Shown: positions 1-8,874 of the stretch, in pieces
Numbering within the stretch: position 1 is the first letter of the stretch
Layout: every line of letters begins with the position of its first letter
Position numbers and translations under genes: made by a program
Assembly (NCBI RefSeq): GCF_900110735.1
Contig: NZ_FOET01000003.1
Coordinates: 186,001-250,000, forward strand
DNA from: Streptomyces radiopugnans
GTDB taxonomy: Bacteria > Actinomycetota > Actinomycetes > Streptomycetales > Streptomycetaceae
Direction: 5' to 3'
Length of the DNA: 64,000 nt
Notes under the pieces: model-generated
Told to the model about the DNA's origin: nothing
Databases searched by the model: none
The model's input: the letters and a program-made list of their open reading frames with translations, nothing else

Positions 1-1751
1 TTGCGGTCGGCGTGCATGACGGTGGTGTGGTCCCGGCCGCCGAACTGGGCGCCGATCTTCGGCAGCGACAGATCGGTCAGCTCGCGGCACAGGTACATGG
101 CGATCTGCCGGGCGGTGACCAGGACACGGCTGCGCGAGGAGCCGCACAGGTCGTCCACCGTCAGCCCGAAGTAGTCGGCCGTCGACGCCATGATGTTGGC
201 CGCGGTGATCTCCGGGGCGGCGTCCTCGCCGCCGGGGATGAGGTCCTTGAGGACGATCTCCGTCAGGCCCAGGTCGACCGGCTGCCGGTTGAGGCTGGCG
301 AAGGCCGTGACCCGGATCAGCGCGCCCTCCAGCTCGCGGATGTTGCGCGAGATCCGCGAGGCGATGAACTCCAGCACCTCCGGCGGGGCGTTCAGCTGCT
401 CCTGGACGGCCTTCTTCCGCAGGATCGCGATGCGCGTCTCCAGCTCCGGCGGCTGGACGTCGGTGATCAGCCCCCACTCGAAGCGGTTGCGCAGCCGGTC
501 CTCCAGGGTGACCAGCTGCTTGGGCGGCCGGTCGGAGGAGAGCACGATCTGCTTGTTGGCGTTGTGGAGGGTGTTGAAGGTGTGGAAGAACTCCTCCTGG
601 GTCGACTCCTTGCTCGCCAGGAACTGGATGTCGTCGACCAGCAGGATGTCCATGTCGCGGTAGCGCTTGCGGAACGCGTCCGCCTTGCCGTCGCGGATGG
701 AGTTGATGAACTCGTTGGTGAACTCCTCCGAGCTCACGTACCGCACCCGGGTGCCCGGGTAGAGGCTGCGGGCGTAGTGCCCGATGGCGTGCAGCAGGTG
801 CGTCTTGCCCAGCCCGGACTCGCCGTAGATGAACAGCGGGTTGTACGCCTTGGCCGGAGCCTCGGCCACGGCCACCGCCGCGGCGTGCGCGAAGCGGTTG
901 GAGGCGCCGATGACGAAGGTGTCGAAGAGGTACTTCGGGTTCAGCCGGGCCGTCGGCTCACCGGGGCCGGTCGCCGGCGCGGGCTGCGCGGCGAGCGGGC
1001 CGGGTGCGCCGCTGGGCGCGGGCAGGTGCTGGGGGTCGGGGCGGCCGGTGCCCCGGGCGCCGTCGTAGCGCGGCACCGGCGGCTGGTCGTAGGGGGAGGC
1101 GCGGTGCCGGCCGTCGTAGGAGGGCGGCTCGTACGACGGGCTCTGCGACTGGTACGGGTCGCGCGGCGGCTGCCAGGCGTCGGGGTCCTGGGGACGGGGC
1201 CAGGCACCCGGCTGGTGCTGCTGGTGCTGCTGGGGGGCGTGCGGATAGTCCGGGTACGCCGGCCGTGCGCTGGGCAGCTCGAGTTCCTGCTGCCGGTCCT
1301 CGTGCTGGGGGCCACCGTGCTGGGGGCCGTGCTGCCGGGCGTGCCGGCCGCCGTGCTGCGGAGCGTCGTAGTGCGGTTCGTCGAAGTGCAGCGGCGGCTG
1401 CTGGTGCGGTGCCGGCCGGCGGTGCTGCGGCGGCTCCGGGGAGGCCGGCGGAGCGGGAGGCGCCGGGGCCTGGGGCTCGGGGACCGGCCCCGTGACGGTG
1501 ATCGCCAGACGGATCGGCTGCTGGCACTCGCGGCTGAGCGCGTCGGTGATCAGCGGGGAGAGCCGTCCCTCCAGCACGCCCTTCGCGTACTCGTTGGGCA
1601 CGCCGAGCAGGGCGGTGCCGGAGACCAGCACCAGGGGCTGGCAGTCTTTGAGCCACCGCTGGTCCTTGGCCTCCACTCCCTGGCCGTCGGCGAGGAGGTG
1701 TTCCAGCACGCGTGGCCACACTGCGGCAAGATCGGCAGGTAGGTCAGCCAC
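1..1751 (-). CDS. dnaA: Chromosomal replication initiator DnaA (3' end cut by window edge)
   Basis: DnaA is the AAA+ ATPase that binds DnaA boxes at oriC, opens the duplex and loads DnaB. Here 583 codons are visible from a GTG at 1751. Domain I is about residues 1-90. A long Pro/Gln/His-rich domain II follows (about 90-270), typical of Streptomyces and much longer than in other bacteria. Then comes the AAA+ domain with Walker A GESGLGKT (about 309-317) and Walker [10 protein letters not shown] (about 370), and the DNA-binding domain IV ending at [14 protein letters not shown]. Only the last 20-30 residues appear to be missing at the left edge. The gene diverges from rpmH. By Streptomyces gene order oriC and dnaN should lie immediately to the left. 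A DnaA box in the upstream region suggests autoregulation (inference). Confidence 0.98.
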   Translation of the reverse strand, partial: MADLPADLAAVWPRVLEHLLADGQGVEAKDQRWLKDCQPLVLVSGTALLGVPNEYAKGVLEGRLSPLITDALSRECQQPIRLAITVTGPVPEPQAPAPPAPPASPEPPQHRRPAPHQQPPLHFDEPHYDAPQHGGRHARQHGPQHGGPQHEDRQQELELPSARPAYPDYPHAPQQHQQHQPGAWPRPQDPDAWQPPRDPYQSQSPSYEPPSYDGRHRASPYDQPPVPRYDGARGTGRPDPQHLPAPSGAPGPLAAQPAPATGPGEPTARLNPKYLFDTFVIGASNRFAHAAAVAVAEAPAKAYNPLFIYGESGLGKTHLLHAIGHYARSLYPGTRVRYVSSEEFTNEFINSIRDGKADAFRKRYRDMDILLVDDIQFLASKESTQEEFFHTFNTLHNANKQIVLSSDRPPKQLVTLEDRLRNRFEWGLITDVQPPELETRIAILRKKAVQEQLNAPPEVLEFIASRISRNIRELEGALIRVTAFASLNRQPVDLGLTEIVLKDLIPGGEDAAPEITAANIMASTADYFGLTVDDLCGSSRSRVLVTARQIAMYLCRELTDLSLPKIGAQFGGRDHTTVMHADR

Positions 1752-1889
1752 AGGGCACGCTCTCTCACTCACTCGCTGGGTGGGTTCGTTCGGGCTTCGA
1801 CAGTCCCACCCATGTGTGGTGCTTGGGACGGTCGGGAGGAAACGGAAGTTCGGCCACGGTAGTCAGCGCGGCGTGCGTGGTTCAAGTCG

Positions 1890-1898
1890 TTGTCCACA
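1890..1898 (+). promoter_or_regulatory. DnaA box in the dnaA upstream region
   Basis: TTGTCCACA is an exact match to the Streptomyces DnaA-box consensus. It lies about 140 bp upstream of the dnaA start. A DnaA box here would allow DnaA to repress its own promoter, as reported for other bacteria (inference). Confidence 0.75.
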
Positions 1899-1931
1899 GG
1901 CTGTGTACAGAACCCCCCGGCCGGCCCTGGT

Positions 1932-1961
1932 TTGACCTGATGGTGCGGGCGCGCGTACCGT
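1932..1961 (+). promoter_or_regulatory. Putative rpmH promoter
   Basis: TTGACC (1932-1937) and TACCGT (1956-1961) are separated by 18 nt and match the housekeeping sigma-HrdB pattern. The element lies about 170 bp upstream of rpmH. It was found by eye only. Confidence 0.5.
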
Positions 1962-2130
1962 AACCAGGTCGAGTTGTCGATGGCTGCTGCCGCCTGCCTC
2001 CGATGGGCAAGATCCTGGTGATCATAGAAGCGGTGCACTCGGGCGTTGCGAGCTACTCGTGGGCGCACGGTGACAGCCAGTCGGCGCCCCACACGTCTCG
2101 TACGAGACACAAGCATTCCTGGAGCCCCGA

Positions 2131-2268
2131 GTGAGCAAGCGCACCTTCCAGCCGAACAACCGCCGCCGTGCGAAGACCCACGGTTTCCGGCTGCGCATGC
2201 GGACCCGTGCCGGCCGCGCGATCCTCGCGTCCCGCCGCAGCAAGGGCCGCGCCCGTCTGTCGGCCTGA
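2131..2268 (+). CDS. rpmH: 50S ribosomal protein L34
   Basis: L34 is a small basic protein of the large ribosomal subunit. The 45-residue product begins with a GTG codon as [13 protein letters not shown] and continues with the family signature [20 protein letters not shown] at 2121-2124 gives a well-spaced ribosome binding site. It is the first gene of the rightward rpmH-rnpA-yidD-yidC-jag-rsmG run, an arrangement conserved beside dnaA in most bacteria. Confidence 0.97.
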   Translation: MSKRTFQPNNRRRAKTHGFRLRMRTRAGRAILASRRSKGRARLSA

Positions 2269-2301
2269 CCGACCCGGTAAGTCAGACCGCGGATTCGTGA
2301 C

Positions 2302-2694
2302 GTGCTGCCCACCGAGAACCGGCTGAGGCGGCGCGAGGATTTCGCGGCCGCGGTACGCCGAGGACGCCGGGCCGGACGCCCGTTCCTCGTCGTCCATCTG
2401 CGCAGGGCGTCGCCCCGGAGCGAATCCGGGGAACGTACGGACCCGCACGCCGCCGAGGGAGTCGTTCCCCCGGCGCGTGCGGGTTTCGTCGTGAGCAAGG
2501 CAGTGGGCAACGCGGTGGTTCGCAACCGTGTGAAGCGGCGACTGCGTCATCTGGTCCGGCAGAGGCTCGACGTTCTGCCGCCCGGTAGCCTGATGGTCAT
2601 ACGGGCGCTGCCCGGTGCGGGCGAGGCGGACCACGACAGGCTGGCCCGCGATCTGGACACCGCACTGCAGCGGCTGCTTGGAGGCCCGTCGTGA
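2302..2694 (+). CDS. rnpA: Ribonuclease P protein component
   Basis: RnpA is the protein subunit that helps the RNase P ribozyme cut the 5' leader from precursor tRNAs. The product has 130 residues from a GTG start. The family RNR signature is clear near residues 72-85 ([13 protein letters not shown]). The insert before this motif (about residues 36-55) is Arg/Glu/Pro-rich and typical of actinomycete forms. The stop codon overlaps the yidD start by 4 nt, so the two are probably translationally coupled. Confidence 0.96.
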   Translation: MLPTENRLRRREDFAAAVRRGRRAGRPFLVVHLRRASPRSESGERTDPHAAEGVVPPARAGFVVSKAVGNAVVRNRVKRRLRHLVRQRLDVLPPGSLMVIRALPGAGEADHDRLARDLDTALQRLLGGPS

Positions 2695-2978
2695 AATACC
2701 CGCTGCTGTGGTTGATCAAGTTGTACCAGTGGACCATCAGCCCGCTGCTCGGCCCGGTGTGCCGGTACTACCCGTCGTGTTCGCACTACGGCTACGAAGC
2801 CATCCGACGGCACGGCGCGGTGAAGGGGACGGCGCTGACCGCCTGGCGCATTCTGCGCTGCAATCCGTGGTCGCCCGGTGGGGTCGACCACGTTCCCGCC
2901 CGGAAGCATCCGGTCTGGCACCAGCGGATGCGTGACCGCTGGCAGCACCGGTCCCAGTCCAATGCCCAAGGAGCCTGA
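2691..2978 (+). CDS. yidD: Membrane protein insertion efficiency factor YidD
   Basis: YidD is a small membrane-associated protein that improves YidC-dependent insertion of membrane proteins. The 95-residue product starts with GTG and carries the family core [15 protein letters not shown], then [10 protein letters not shown]. The N-terminal segment [16 protein letters not shown] is amphipathic or membrane-associated. It overlaps rnpA by 4 nt and ends 3 nt before yidC, so it is surely in the same transcript. Confidence 0.95.
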   Translation: MKYPLLWLIKLYQWTISPLLGPVCRYYPSCSHYGYEAIRRHGAVKGTALTAWRILRCNPWSPGGVDHVPARKHPVWHQRMRDRWQHRSQSNAQGA

Positions 2979-2981
2979 CTC

Positions 2982-4091
2982 GTGGACACGATCGACACGA
3001 TCCTCGGTCCTCTGTATACCGCTGTTTCCTGGATCATCGTCCAGTTCCACAAGCTGTACAGCCTCGCGTTCGACGAGGACAGCGGTTGGGCCTGGGGTCT
3101 GTCCATCGTCTCGCTGGTGATCGTGATCCGCATCGCCCTGATCCCGCTCTTCGTGAAGCAGATCAAGGCGACGCGGAACATGCAGGCGATCCAGCCGAAG
3201 ATGAAGGCGATCCAGGAGCGCTACAAGAACGACCGGCAGCGCCAGTCGGAAGAGATGATGAAGCTGTACAAGGAGACGGGTACCAACCCGCTCTCCAGCT
3301 GCCTTCCGATTCTCGCGCAGTCGCCGTTCTTCCTGGCGCTCTACCAGGTGCTGAACAAGATCGCGAACAACCAGCCGGTCGGTGTCATGGACGCGGGGCT
3401 GGTGGACAGCGCCCGTAACGCGAGCATCTTCGGTGCCCCGATCGCGGCCCGGTTCATGGACAGCGCCGAGAAGGTCGAGGCGCTGCACGCCACGCTGACC
3501 GACGTGCGTGTGGTCACGGTCATCATGATCCTGCTGATGTCGGCGTCGCAGTTCTACACGCAGCGCCAGCTGATGACCAAGAACGTCGACCTGACGGTGA
3601 AGACGCCGTTCATGCAGCAGCAGAAGATGCTGATGTACGTCTTCCCGATCATCTTCGCCGTCTTCGGCATCAACTTCCCCGTCGGTGTCCTCGTCTACTG
3701 GCTGACCACCAACGTGTGGACCCTCGGGCAGCAGATGTACATCATCAAGCGCAACCCGACGCCGGGATCGCTGGCCTACAAGCAGCGTCAGGAGAAGCTG
3801 CGGGCGAAGGGCAAGCTCAAGGAGGACCCGGCGGAGGTCGAGGCCAAGAAGGCCGTCGAGGCCGCCCGGGCCAACCGCCAGCAGCCCAAGCGCATGACCA
3901 AGGCACAGCGCCAGGCCGCCGCGGCCCAGGCGGAGGCGGACGCCAAGGCGAAGAAGGCGGCCGGGCAGAAGACCTCGCTGAGCAAGGAGGCCTCCGAGGA
4001 CTCCTCGCCGGCGCGGCCCGGGCAGCAGTCCAAGAAGAAGCCCGGGCAGCGCAAGGGCTCGCAGCGTCCCAAGCACCCGTCCAAGAAGTAA
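2982..4091 (+). CDS. yidC: Membrane protein insertase YidC/Oxa1
   Basis: YidC inserts and folds inner-membrane proteins, alone or with SecYEG. The 369-residue product starts with GTG, preceded by AAGGAG. It has the short actinobacterial layout: an N-terminal membrane segment, the Oxa1 core from about residue 35 with the conserved [14 protein letters not shown] cytosolic loop, and segments near 100-120, 170-190 and 215-245. The last 110 residues are a hydrophilic Lys/Ala/Gln-rich tail, a form suited to ribosome contact (inference). jag follows 11 nt later. Confidence 0.96.
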   Translation: MDTIDTILGPLYTAVSWIIVQFHKLYSLAFDEDSGWAWGLSIVSLVIVIRIALIPLFVKQIKATRNMQAIQPKMKAIQERYKNDRQRQSEEMMKLYKETGTNPLSSCLPILAQSPFFLALYQVLNKIANNQPVGVMDAGLVDSARNASIFGAPIAARFMDSAEKVEALHATLTDVRVVTVIMILLMSASQFYTQRQLMTKNVDLTVKTPFMQQQKMLMYVFPIIFAVFGINFPVGVLVYWLTTNVWTLGQQMYIIKRNPTPGSLAYKQRQEKLRAKGKLKEDPAEVEAKKAVEAARANRQQPKRMTKAQRQAAAAQAEADAKAKKAAGQKTSLSKEASEDSSPARPGQQSKKKPGQRKGSQRPKHPSKK

Positions 4092-4102
4092 GGAGTCCAC
4101 TC

Positions 4103-4600
4103 GTGACGGACACGACCGCAGAGGGCACCGACACCCTGACCCGCCTTGAGCAGGAGGGTGAGATCGCGGCCGACTATCTCGAGGGGCTCCTCGACATCGC
4201 GGATCTCGACGGTGACATCGACATGGACGTCGAGGGCGACCGTGCCGCCGTGTCGATCATCAGCGACGGTGACAGCCGGGACCTGCAGAAGCTCGTAGGC
4301 CGGGACGGCGAGGTGCTGGAGGCCCTGCAGGAGCTGACGCGACTCGCGGTGCACCGCGAGACCGGTGACCGCAGCCGGCTGATGCTGGACATCGCCGGTT
4401 ACCGGGCCCGCAAGCGCGAGGAGCTGTCGGCGCTGGGCACCAAGGCCGCCAAGGAGGTGCAGCGCACCGGCGAGCCGGTGAAGCTGAAGCCGATGACGCC
4501 CTTCGAACGCAAGGTGGTGCACGACGCGGTGGCCGCGGCGGGGCTGCGCAGCGAGTCCGAGGGCGAGGAGCCGCAGCGCTGCGTGGTCGTGCTGCCGTGA
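4103..4600 (+). CDS. jag: Jag/KhpB RNA-binding protein (KH-R3H)
   Basis: Jag/KhpB is a cytosolic RNA-binding protein linked to cell elongation and division in Gram-positive bacteria. The 165-residue product has an acidic N-terminus, a KH domain with the GRDGEVLEALQ loop (about 70-80), and a C-terminal R3H domain with PFERKVVHDAV and a final QRCVVVLP. The N-terminal Jag-N domain found in Firmicutes is absent, as usual for actinobacteria. The GTG start at 4103 follows AAGGAG. The stop overlaps the rsmG start by 4 nt. Confidence 0.95.
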   Translation: MTDTTAEGTDTLTRLEQEGEIAADYLEGLLDIADLDGDIDMDVEGDRAAVSIISDGDSRDLQKLVGRDGEVLEALQELTRLAVHRETGDRSRLMLDIAGYRARKREELSALGTKAAKEVQRTGEPVKLKPMTPFERKVVHDAVAAAGLRSESEGEEPQRCVVVLP

Positions 4601-5328
4601 CGGACGCCGTGTCGTCGCCCCTTCCTCCCGCGCCCGAGGTGGCGCGGGAGGTTTTCGGTGACCGCTTCGACGACGCCGTCCGGTACGCGGAACTGCTGGC
4701 GGAGATCGGGGTCAAGCGCGGGTTGATCGGACCGCGCGAGGTGCCCCGGCTGTGGGAGCGCCATCTGCTGAACTGCGCGGTGCTCTCCGAGGTCGTGCCC
4801 GACGGAGTGACGGTCTGCGACGTCGGCTCCGGCGCCGGCCTGCCGGGTGTTCCGCTCGCACTGGTCCGGCAGGACCTGAAGATCACGCTGCTGGAGCCGC
4901 TGCTGCGGCGTACGACCTTCCTCCAGGAGATCGTCGAGCTGCTGGGACTGGACCATGTGTCGGTGGTGCGGGGCCGGGCCGAGGAGGTTCTGGGCTCGCT
5001 CCCTCCGGTGCATGTGGTGACGGCCCGCGCCGTGGCTCCACTGGACCGGCTCGCCGGCTGGGGCGTACCGCTGCTGAGGCCGTACGGCGAGATGCTGGCC
5101 CTCAAGGGGGACACGGCCGAGGAGGAGCTGAAGGCGGCGCGGTCCGCGCTTCAGAAGCTCGGCGCGGTGGACTCCTCGGTGCTCCGTATCGGTGAGGGTC
5201 TGGTGGAGCCGGCGGCCACCGTGGTGCGCGTCGAGGTCGGTGAGAGTCCGGGCGGGGTGCGCTTCGCGGCCAAGAGGGCGAAGGCCGCCAGGACGGGACG
5301 CTCGCGGAGCGCACGCCGCCGACGGTGA
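4597..5328 (+). CDS. rsmG: 16S rRNA (guanine-N7) methyltransferase RsmG
   Basis: RsmG uses SAM to methylate G527 of 16S rRNA (E. coli numbering). Loss of this activity gives low-level streptomycin resistance and, in Streptomyces, altered antibiotic production. The 243-residue product starts with GTG. The SAM-binding motif VCDVGSGAGLPGVPLAL (about 70-87) and the ARAVAPLDRL motif near 145 are clear. The C-terminus is a basic tail (RSRSARRRR), common in the genus. The gene is coupled to jag and followed by about 330 bp before parA. Confidence 0.96.
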   Translation: MTDAVSSPLPPAPEVAREVFGDRFDDAVRYAELLAEIGVKRGLIGPREVPRLWERHLLNCAVLSEVVPDGVTVCDVGSGAGLPGVPLALVRQDLKITLLEPLLRRTTFLQEIVELLGLDHVSVVRGRAEEVLGSLPPVHVVTARAVAPLDRLAGWGVPLLRPYGEMLALKGDTAEEELKAARSALQKLGAVDSSVLRIGEGLVEPAATVVRVEVGESPGGVRFAAKRAKAARTGRSRSARRRR

Positions 5329-5656
5329 TTCCCGGAGGTCGGCGGTGCCTCCTATGAGGAGTTCCGTTACTCCGTAGAGTCGCCAAAGGCAGGTCATGCG
5401 GAGTGTCGTCACGGCCGAGAGCGGGCGTGGATGCATCGTGCTTCCCGTGAAACGTCGCTTTCTGCATGGATTCATCCGTCGAGGGCGCGCGGCTGACGCG
5501 TCAGACCCATCCGAGCCCCGCTCAGAGGTGGATTCATCCACAGGTGAGCGGGGCTCGCTGGTTCCCGACCGGGAGAGCATGGCAGGCTCTTCTCATTGCG
5601 AGCCTGACGTCGAGGAGAGTGAACCGTTGCGGTCCGACGGCCATATCGCGGGACCG
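5329..5656. other. rsmG-parA intergenic region with open N-terminal extension
   Basis: This stretch should hold the parAB promoters. It is open in the parA frame back to an ATG at 5396 that has AAAGG before it, so an extended ParA of 418 residues cannot be excluded. It also holds a degenerate parS (5440-5453) and a short inverted repeat GTGGATTCATCCAC (5529-5542). The extension does not look like conserved protein. Confidence 0.5.
5440..5453. promoter_or_regulatory. Degenerate parS-like site
   Basis: GCTTCCCGTGAAAC matches parS at 12 of 14 positions and is no longer palindromic in one half. Other parS sites lie close by, so this may be a weak or decayed ParB site. Confidence 0.35.
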
Positions 5657-6652
5657 ATGACCGATCCGGTCCCGGGTCCCCGTTCTGAAACGGCGGATGT
5701 TTCACGTGAAACGATGAGTGAGACACCGCCTCCGATGGACGCCTCCCCCCGGTACGAAGGGGATGTCTCCGCCCCCGTCGGCCGTGCCGCTCAGCAGGCG
5801 GTCGAGGCGATGAACCGTGCCGGTGAGGGCCTCCCCAGGCCCGAGGAGACCCGGGTGATGGTGGTCGCCAACCAGAAGGGCGGGGTGGGCAAGACCACGA
5901 CCACGGTCAACCTCGCCGCTTCCCTGGCCCTCCATGGCGCCCGGGTGCTGGTGATCGACCTGGACCCGCAGGGCAACGCGTCTACTGCCCTGGGGATAGA
6001 CCACCACGCCGAGGTGCCGTCGATCTACGACGTTCTGGTGGACAGCAAGCCGCTCTCCGACGTCGTCCAGCCGGTACGGGAGGTGGAGGGACTCTTCTGT
6101 GCCCCGGCCACGATCGATCTCGCCGGTGCGGAGATCGAGCTGGTATCGCTGGTGGCGAGAGAGAGCCGTCTGCACAAGGCGATCTCCGCTTACGAGCAGC
6201 CACTGGACTACATCTTCATCGACTGTCCCCCCTCGCTCGGTCTGCTGACCGTCAATGCGCTGGTCGCCGGCGCGGAGGTGGTCATCCCGATCCAGTGCGA
6301 GTACTACGCGCTCGAAGGGCTGGGGCAGCTTCTGCGGAACGTCGAGTTGGTGAAGGGGCACCTCAACCCCAAGCTCCATGTCTCGACGATTCTGCTGACG
6401 ATGTACGACGGCCGTACTCGGCTGGCCTCTCAGGTAGCGGAGGAGGTGCGAGGACACTTCGGCAAGGAGGTCCTGCGGACCAATATCCCGCGGTCGGTGC
6501 GCATCTCGGAGGCGCCCAGCTACGGGCAGACGGTGCTCACTTACGATCCGAGTTCCAGCGGTTCGCTCTCCTATCTGGAGGCGGCCCGGGAGATCGCGCT
6601 GCGAGGCGCCGACAAGCAGCAGGAACAGCACATGGTGGAGGGGACTCAGTGA
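5657..6652 (+). CDS. parA: Chromosome partitioning ATPase ParA
   Basis: ParA is a Walker-type ATPase that works with ParB-parS complexes to position origins, in Streptomyces mainly in aerial hyphae before spore septation. I chose the ATG at 5657 (331 residues, start MTDPVPGP) because homology to Streptomyces ParA appears to begin there. An in-frame ATG at 5396 would add 87 residues. The deviant Walker A motif KGGVGKTTT, the switch I-type DLDPQGN and the IDCPPSLG motif are all present. A perfect parS (5699-5712) sits inside the reading frame and encodes VSRET. The stop overlaps the parB start by 4 nt. Confidence 0.95.
   Translation: MTDPVPGPRSETADVSRETMSETPPPMDASPRYEGDVSAPVGRAAQQAVEAMNRAGEGLPRPEETRVMVVANQKGGVGKTTTTVNLAASLALHGARVLVIDLDPQGNASTALGIDHHAEVPSIYDVLVDSKPLSDVVQPVREVEGLFCAPATIDLAGAEIELVSLVARESRLHKAISAYEQPLDYIFIDCPPSLGLLTVNALVAGAEVVIPIQCEYYALEGLGQLLRNVELVKGHLNPKLHVSTILLTMYDGRTRLASQVAEEVRGHFGKEVLRTNIPRSVRISEAPSYGQTVLTYDPSSSGSLSYLEAAREIALRGADKQQEQHMVEGTQ
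5699..5712. promoter_or_regulatory. parS site inside parA
   Basis: GTTTCACGTGAAAC is an exact match to the actinobacterial parS palindrome, the ParB loading site. It lies in codons 15-19 of parA and is read as VSRET. Confidence 0.93.
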
Positions 6653-7761
6653 CGGAACGACGTAGAGGCCTGGGTCGAGGGCTCGGCGCGCTGATTCCCG
6701 CGGCGCCGACGGGACCGGACGACAGTGTCAGCCCGGTGGTGGGAGAGAACGGCGCGCTTTCGCCGACCGCTGTTCCGGTGCTGACCCCGGGGCGTGGTGT
6801 GGCGGCGGCCAAGGTGACCAACCTGCCCGATGGTGATGGGCAGCACGGCAGCGGTGTTTCACGTGAAACCGAAGCCATGGACGGCGCTGTGGGCGGTGAG
6901 GCGGCAGGGGCCCACTTCGCCGAGGTGCCGGTTGACGCAATCACCCCCAACCCTCGGCAGCCGCGTGAGGTGTTCGATGAGGACGCTCTGGCGGAGCTGG
7001 TGACCTCCATCCAGGAAGTGGGCCTTCTGCAACCGGTGGTCGTTCGGCAGACCGGCCCGGAGCAGTATGAGCTCATCATGGGGGAGCGGCGCTGGCGGGC
7101 CTGCCGGGAAGCGGGTCTGGAGCGGATTCCGGCGATCATCCGGGCCACGGAGGACGAGAAGCTCCTTCTGGATGCCCTGCTGGAGAATCTGCACCGGGCG
7201 CAGCTGAATCCTCTGGAGGAAGCGGCTGCCTATGACCAGCTGCTGAAGGACTTCAACTGCACCCATGACCAGCTGGCGGATCGTATCGGGCGTTCGCGTC
7301 CTCAGGTCTCCAACACACTCCGGCTGCTGCGTCTCTCACCGTCGGTGCAGCGCCGTGTGGCGGCCGGGGTGCTGTCTGCAGGGCACGCGCGCGCGCTGCT
7401 GTCGGTGGAGGACTCCGAGGAGCAGGACCGTCTCGCCCACCGCATCGTGGCCGAAGGGCTGTCGGTGCGCGCGGTCGAGGAGATCGTGACTCTGATGGAC
7501 AACAAGCCGAAGGGAAAGAGCAGGGCTCGGGGGCCACGGGCCGGCAAGCGGGTCTCCCCCGCGCTGGACCATCTGGCGAGCCGCCTCTCGGACCGCTTCG
7601 AAACCCGGGTCAAGGTGGACCTTGGGCAGAAGAAGGGAAAGATCGTCGTCGAGTTCGCCTCGATGGAGGACCTGGAGAGGATTCTGAGTCAGTTCGCGCC
7701 TGGTGAGAACCAGCTCCTGGAGCAGCAGCTCACCCAGGGGGACGACGAAAGCGGCGAGTGA
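6649..7761 (+). CDS. parB: Chromosome partitioning protein ParB
   Basis: ParB is a CTP-dependent DNA clamp that loads at parS, spreads and organises the origin region. The 370-residue product starts with GTG as [17 protein letters not shown], the N-terminal ParA-contact motif. A low-complexity linker follows. The ParB/Srx domain carries the GERRWRACR motif (about 144-152) and [15 protein letters not shown] helix-turn-helix ([17 protein letters not shown]) binds parS. The C-terminal dimerisation region ends the protein. An internal parS encodes VSRET. It is coupled to parA by a 4-nt overlap. Confidence 0.96.
   Translation: MTERRRGLGRGLGALIPAAPTGPDDSVSPVVGENGALSPTAVPVLTPGRGVAAAKVTNLPDGDGQHGSGVSRETEAMDGAVGGEAAGAHFAEVPVDAITPNPRQPREVFDEDALAELVTSIQEVGLLQPVVVRQTGPEQYELIMGERRWRACREAGLERIPAIIRATEDEKLLLDALLENLHRAQLNPLEEAAAYDQLLKDFNCTHDQLADRIGRSRPQVSNTLRLLRLSPSVQRRVAAGVLSAGHARALLSVEDSEEQDRLAHRIVAEGLSVRAVEEIVTLMDNKPKGKSRARGPRAGKRVSPALDHLASRLSDRFETRVKVDLGQKKGKIVVEFASMEDLERILSQFAPGENQLLEQQLTQGDDESGE
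6856..6869. promoter_or_regulatory. parS site inside parB
   Basis: An exact GTTTCACGTGAAAC within the parB linker, read in frame as VSRET. Confidence 0.93.
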
Positions 7762-7801
7762 TTTCGAGGACCCGAGGACACGGTCAAGAACATCGCTGTA
7801 C

Positions 7802-7836
7802 GACGCCCCATGGATACCATGTCTCCATGGGGCGTC
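7802..7836. repeat. 13-bp inverted repeat over the acetyltransferase start codon
   Basis: GACGCCCCATGGA (7802-7814) and its perfect complement (7824-7836) are separated by 9 nt. The right arm contains the proposed start codon at 7827. It could be a protein operator, an RNA hairpin hiding the start codon, or a weak terminator for parAB. It begins 41 bp after the parB stop. Confidence 0.7.
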
Positions 7837-8444
7837 AACTCGTTCCGCTCACCCTGGACAACCTGCCGGACCTGCCGAAGCGTTGCCGCAGGTGTGTCTT
7901 CTGGGAACTCGACCCGGTCAGCGGTGATGCCGCGGTGAAGGCGGGCCGGCCCGATCTGGAGAAGGAAGCCTGGATATCGGCGGTGCTGCTGGAGTGGGGC
8001 TCCTGCGGACGGCTCGTCTATGTCGATGATGTACCGGTGGGCTTCGTGCTGTACGCGCCGCCTGCTTATGTGCCGCGCTCGACGGCTTTCCCCACCAGTC
8101 CCGTCTCGCCGGATGCGGTACAGCTGATCACGGCCTGGCTGATGCCCGGGTATCAGGGGCAAGGGCTGGGCCGGGTGATGGTGCAGACCGTGGCCAAGGA
8201 TGTACTGAGGCGGGGATTCAAGGCGGTCGAAGCGTTCGGGGACGCTCGTTGGAAGGAGCCCGCCTGTCTGCTCCCTGCGGATCACCTTCTCGCTGTGGGC
8301 TTCAAGACGGTCCGGCCGCACTACGCCTATCCCAGGCTGAGGTTGGAGCTGCGTACGACTCTCTCCTGGAAACAGGACGTGGAACTGGCGATCGACCGAC
8401 TGCTGGGAGCTGTGCAGAAGGAACCCGCCCTCAGACCGTTGTGA
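7827..8444 (+). CDS. GNAT family N-acetyltransferase
   Basis: This is a predicted acetyl-CoA-dependent acyltransferase of unknown substrate. From the ATG at 7827 it has 205 residues. The GNAT acetyl-CoA loop is visible as PGYQGQGLGRVMV (about 108-120), with the preceding strand LITAWLM. The N-terminus holds a CRRC motif, which is unusual for the superfamily and could bind metal (inference). No good ribosome binding site precedes the start, which lies inside an inverted repeat. The same gene sits between parB and trxA in other streptomycetes. It converges on trxA with a shared terminator. Confidence 0.88.
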   Translation: MGRQLVPLTLDNLPDLPKRCRRCVFWELDPVSGDAAVKAGRPDLEKEAWISAVLLEWGSCGRLVYVDDVPVGFVLYAPPAYVPRSTAFPTSPVSPDAVQLITAWLMPGYQGQGLGRVMVQTVAKDVLRRGFKAVEAFGDARWKEPACLLPADHLLAVGFKTVRPHYAYPRLRLELRTTLSWKQDVELAIDRLLGAVQKEPALRPL

Positions 8445-8466
8445 TTTCCGTAGTGGCAGAAAGGCG

Positions 8467-8497
8467 ACGGGCCCGCCCCGAGATGGGGCGGGCCCGT
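8467..8497. terminator. Bidirectional terminator between GNAT gene and trxA
   Basis: A perfect 13-bp GC-rich stem (8467-8479 with 8485-8497) with a 5-nt loop lies between two convergent genes. It runs directly into the variant parS. Confidence 0.85.
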
Positions 8498-8509
8498 TCC
8501 ACGTGGAAC
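8496..8509. promoter_or_regulatory. Variant parS site
   Basis: GTTCCACGTGGAAC is a perfect palindrome that differs from parS by one symmetric base change in each half. It lies between the terminator stem and the trxA stop codon. Streptomyces parS sites with one or two mismatches are known, so ParB binding is likely but weaker. Confidence 0.65.
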
Positions 8510-8510
8510 G

Positions 8511-8834
8511 TCAGCCGATGAAGTCGGCCAGGTCCCGCTCGATGGCGGCCTTGGGCTTGGCGCCGACGATGGTCTTCACGACCTCGCCGCCCTGGTAGAC
8601 GTTCATCGTCGGGATGGACATGATCCCGTACTTGGCGGCCGTCGCCGGGTTCTCGTCGATGTTGAGCTTGACGATGGTGAGCTTGTCGGCCTGCTCCTCC
8701 GAGATCGCCTCCAGCGACGGGGCGATCTGACGGCACGGACCGCACCAGGCCGCCCAGAAGTCGACCAGGACCGGCTTGTCGCTCTTGAGGACGACTTCCT
8801 CGAAGTTGGCGTCGGTGGCGGTCACGGTGGCCAT
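8511..8834 (-). CDS. trxA: Thioredoxin
   Basis: Thioredoxin is the small dithiol reductant that keeps cytosolic protein disulfides reduced. The 107-residue product has the WCGPC active site near residue 31 and the cis-proline motif SIPTM (about 73-77). AAGGAG precedes the ATG at 8834. It is the last gene of the leftward run and lies 40 nt after trxB, which recharges it with NADPH electrons. Confidence 0.97.
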   Translation of the reverse strand: MATVTATDANFEEVVLKSDKPVLVDFWAAWCGPCRQIAPSLEAISEEQADKLTIVKLNIDENPATAAKYGIMSIPTMNVYQGGEVVKTIVGAKPKAAIERDLADFIG

Positions 8835-8874
8835 AACGATCTCCTTGTTTCTCGGGGTAGGGGTGATGGTGGTC

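Larger units (their letters stand above)
1752..2130. other. dnaA-rpmH divergent intergenic region
   Basis: This 379-bp divergent control region holds no gene. It contains one exact Streptomyces-type DnaA box (1890-1898), a weak 7/9 match in the opposite orientation at 1902-1910, and a promoter-like element for rpmH at 1932-1961. It is less GC-rich than the flanking genes. Confidence 0.8.

Noticed and set aside
12-1742. Long plus-strand open frame opposite dnaA
   Set aside because: It is the complement of a certain DnaA gene. High-GC DNA leaves antisense frames open; no family features are present.
1-1751. oriC within the window
   Set aside because: Streptomyces oriC lies between dnaA and dnaN; here only dnaA is seen, and only one exact DnaA box occurs near it.
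5529-5542. GTGGATTCATCCAC as a DnaA-box pair
   Set aside because: Neither half reaches 9/9 and there is no cluster; it may be a chance inverted repeat upstream of parA.
5396-5656. Extended ParA start at 5396
   Set aside because: Possible by ribosome binding site, but the extra 87 residues look unlike ParA and cover the expected promoter region. Kept as an alternative only.
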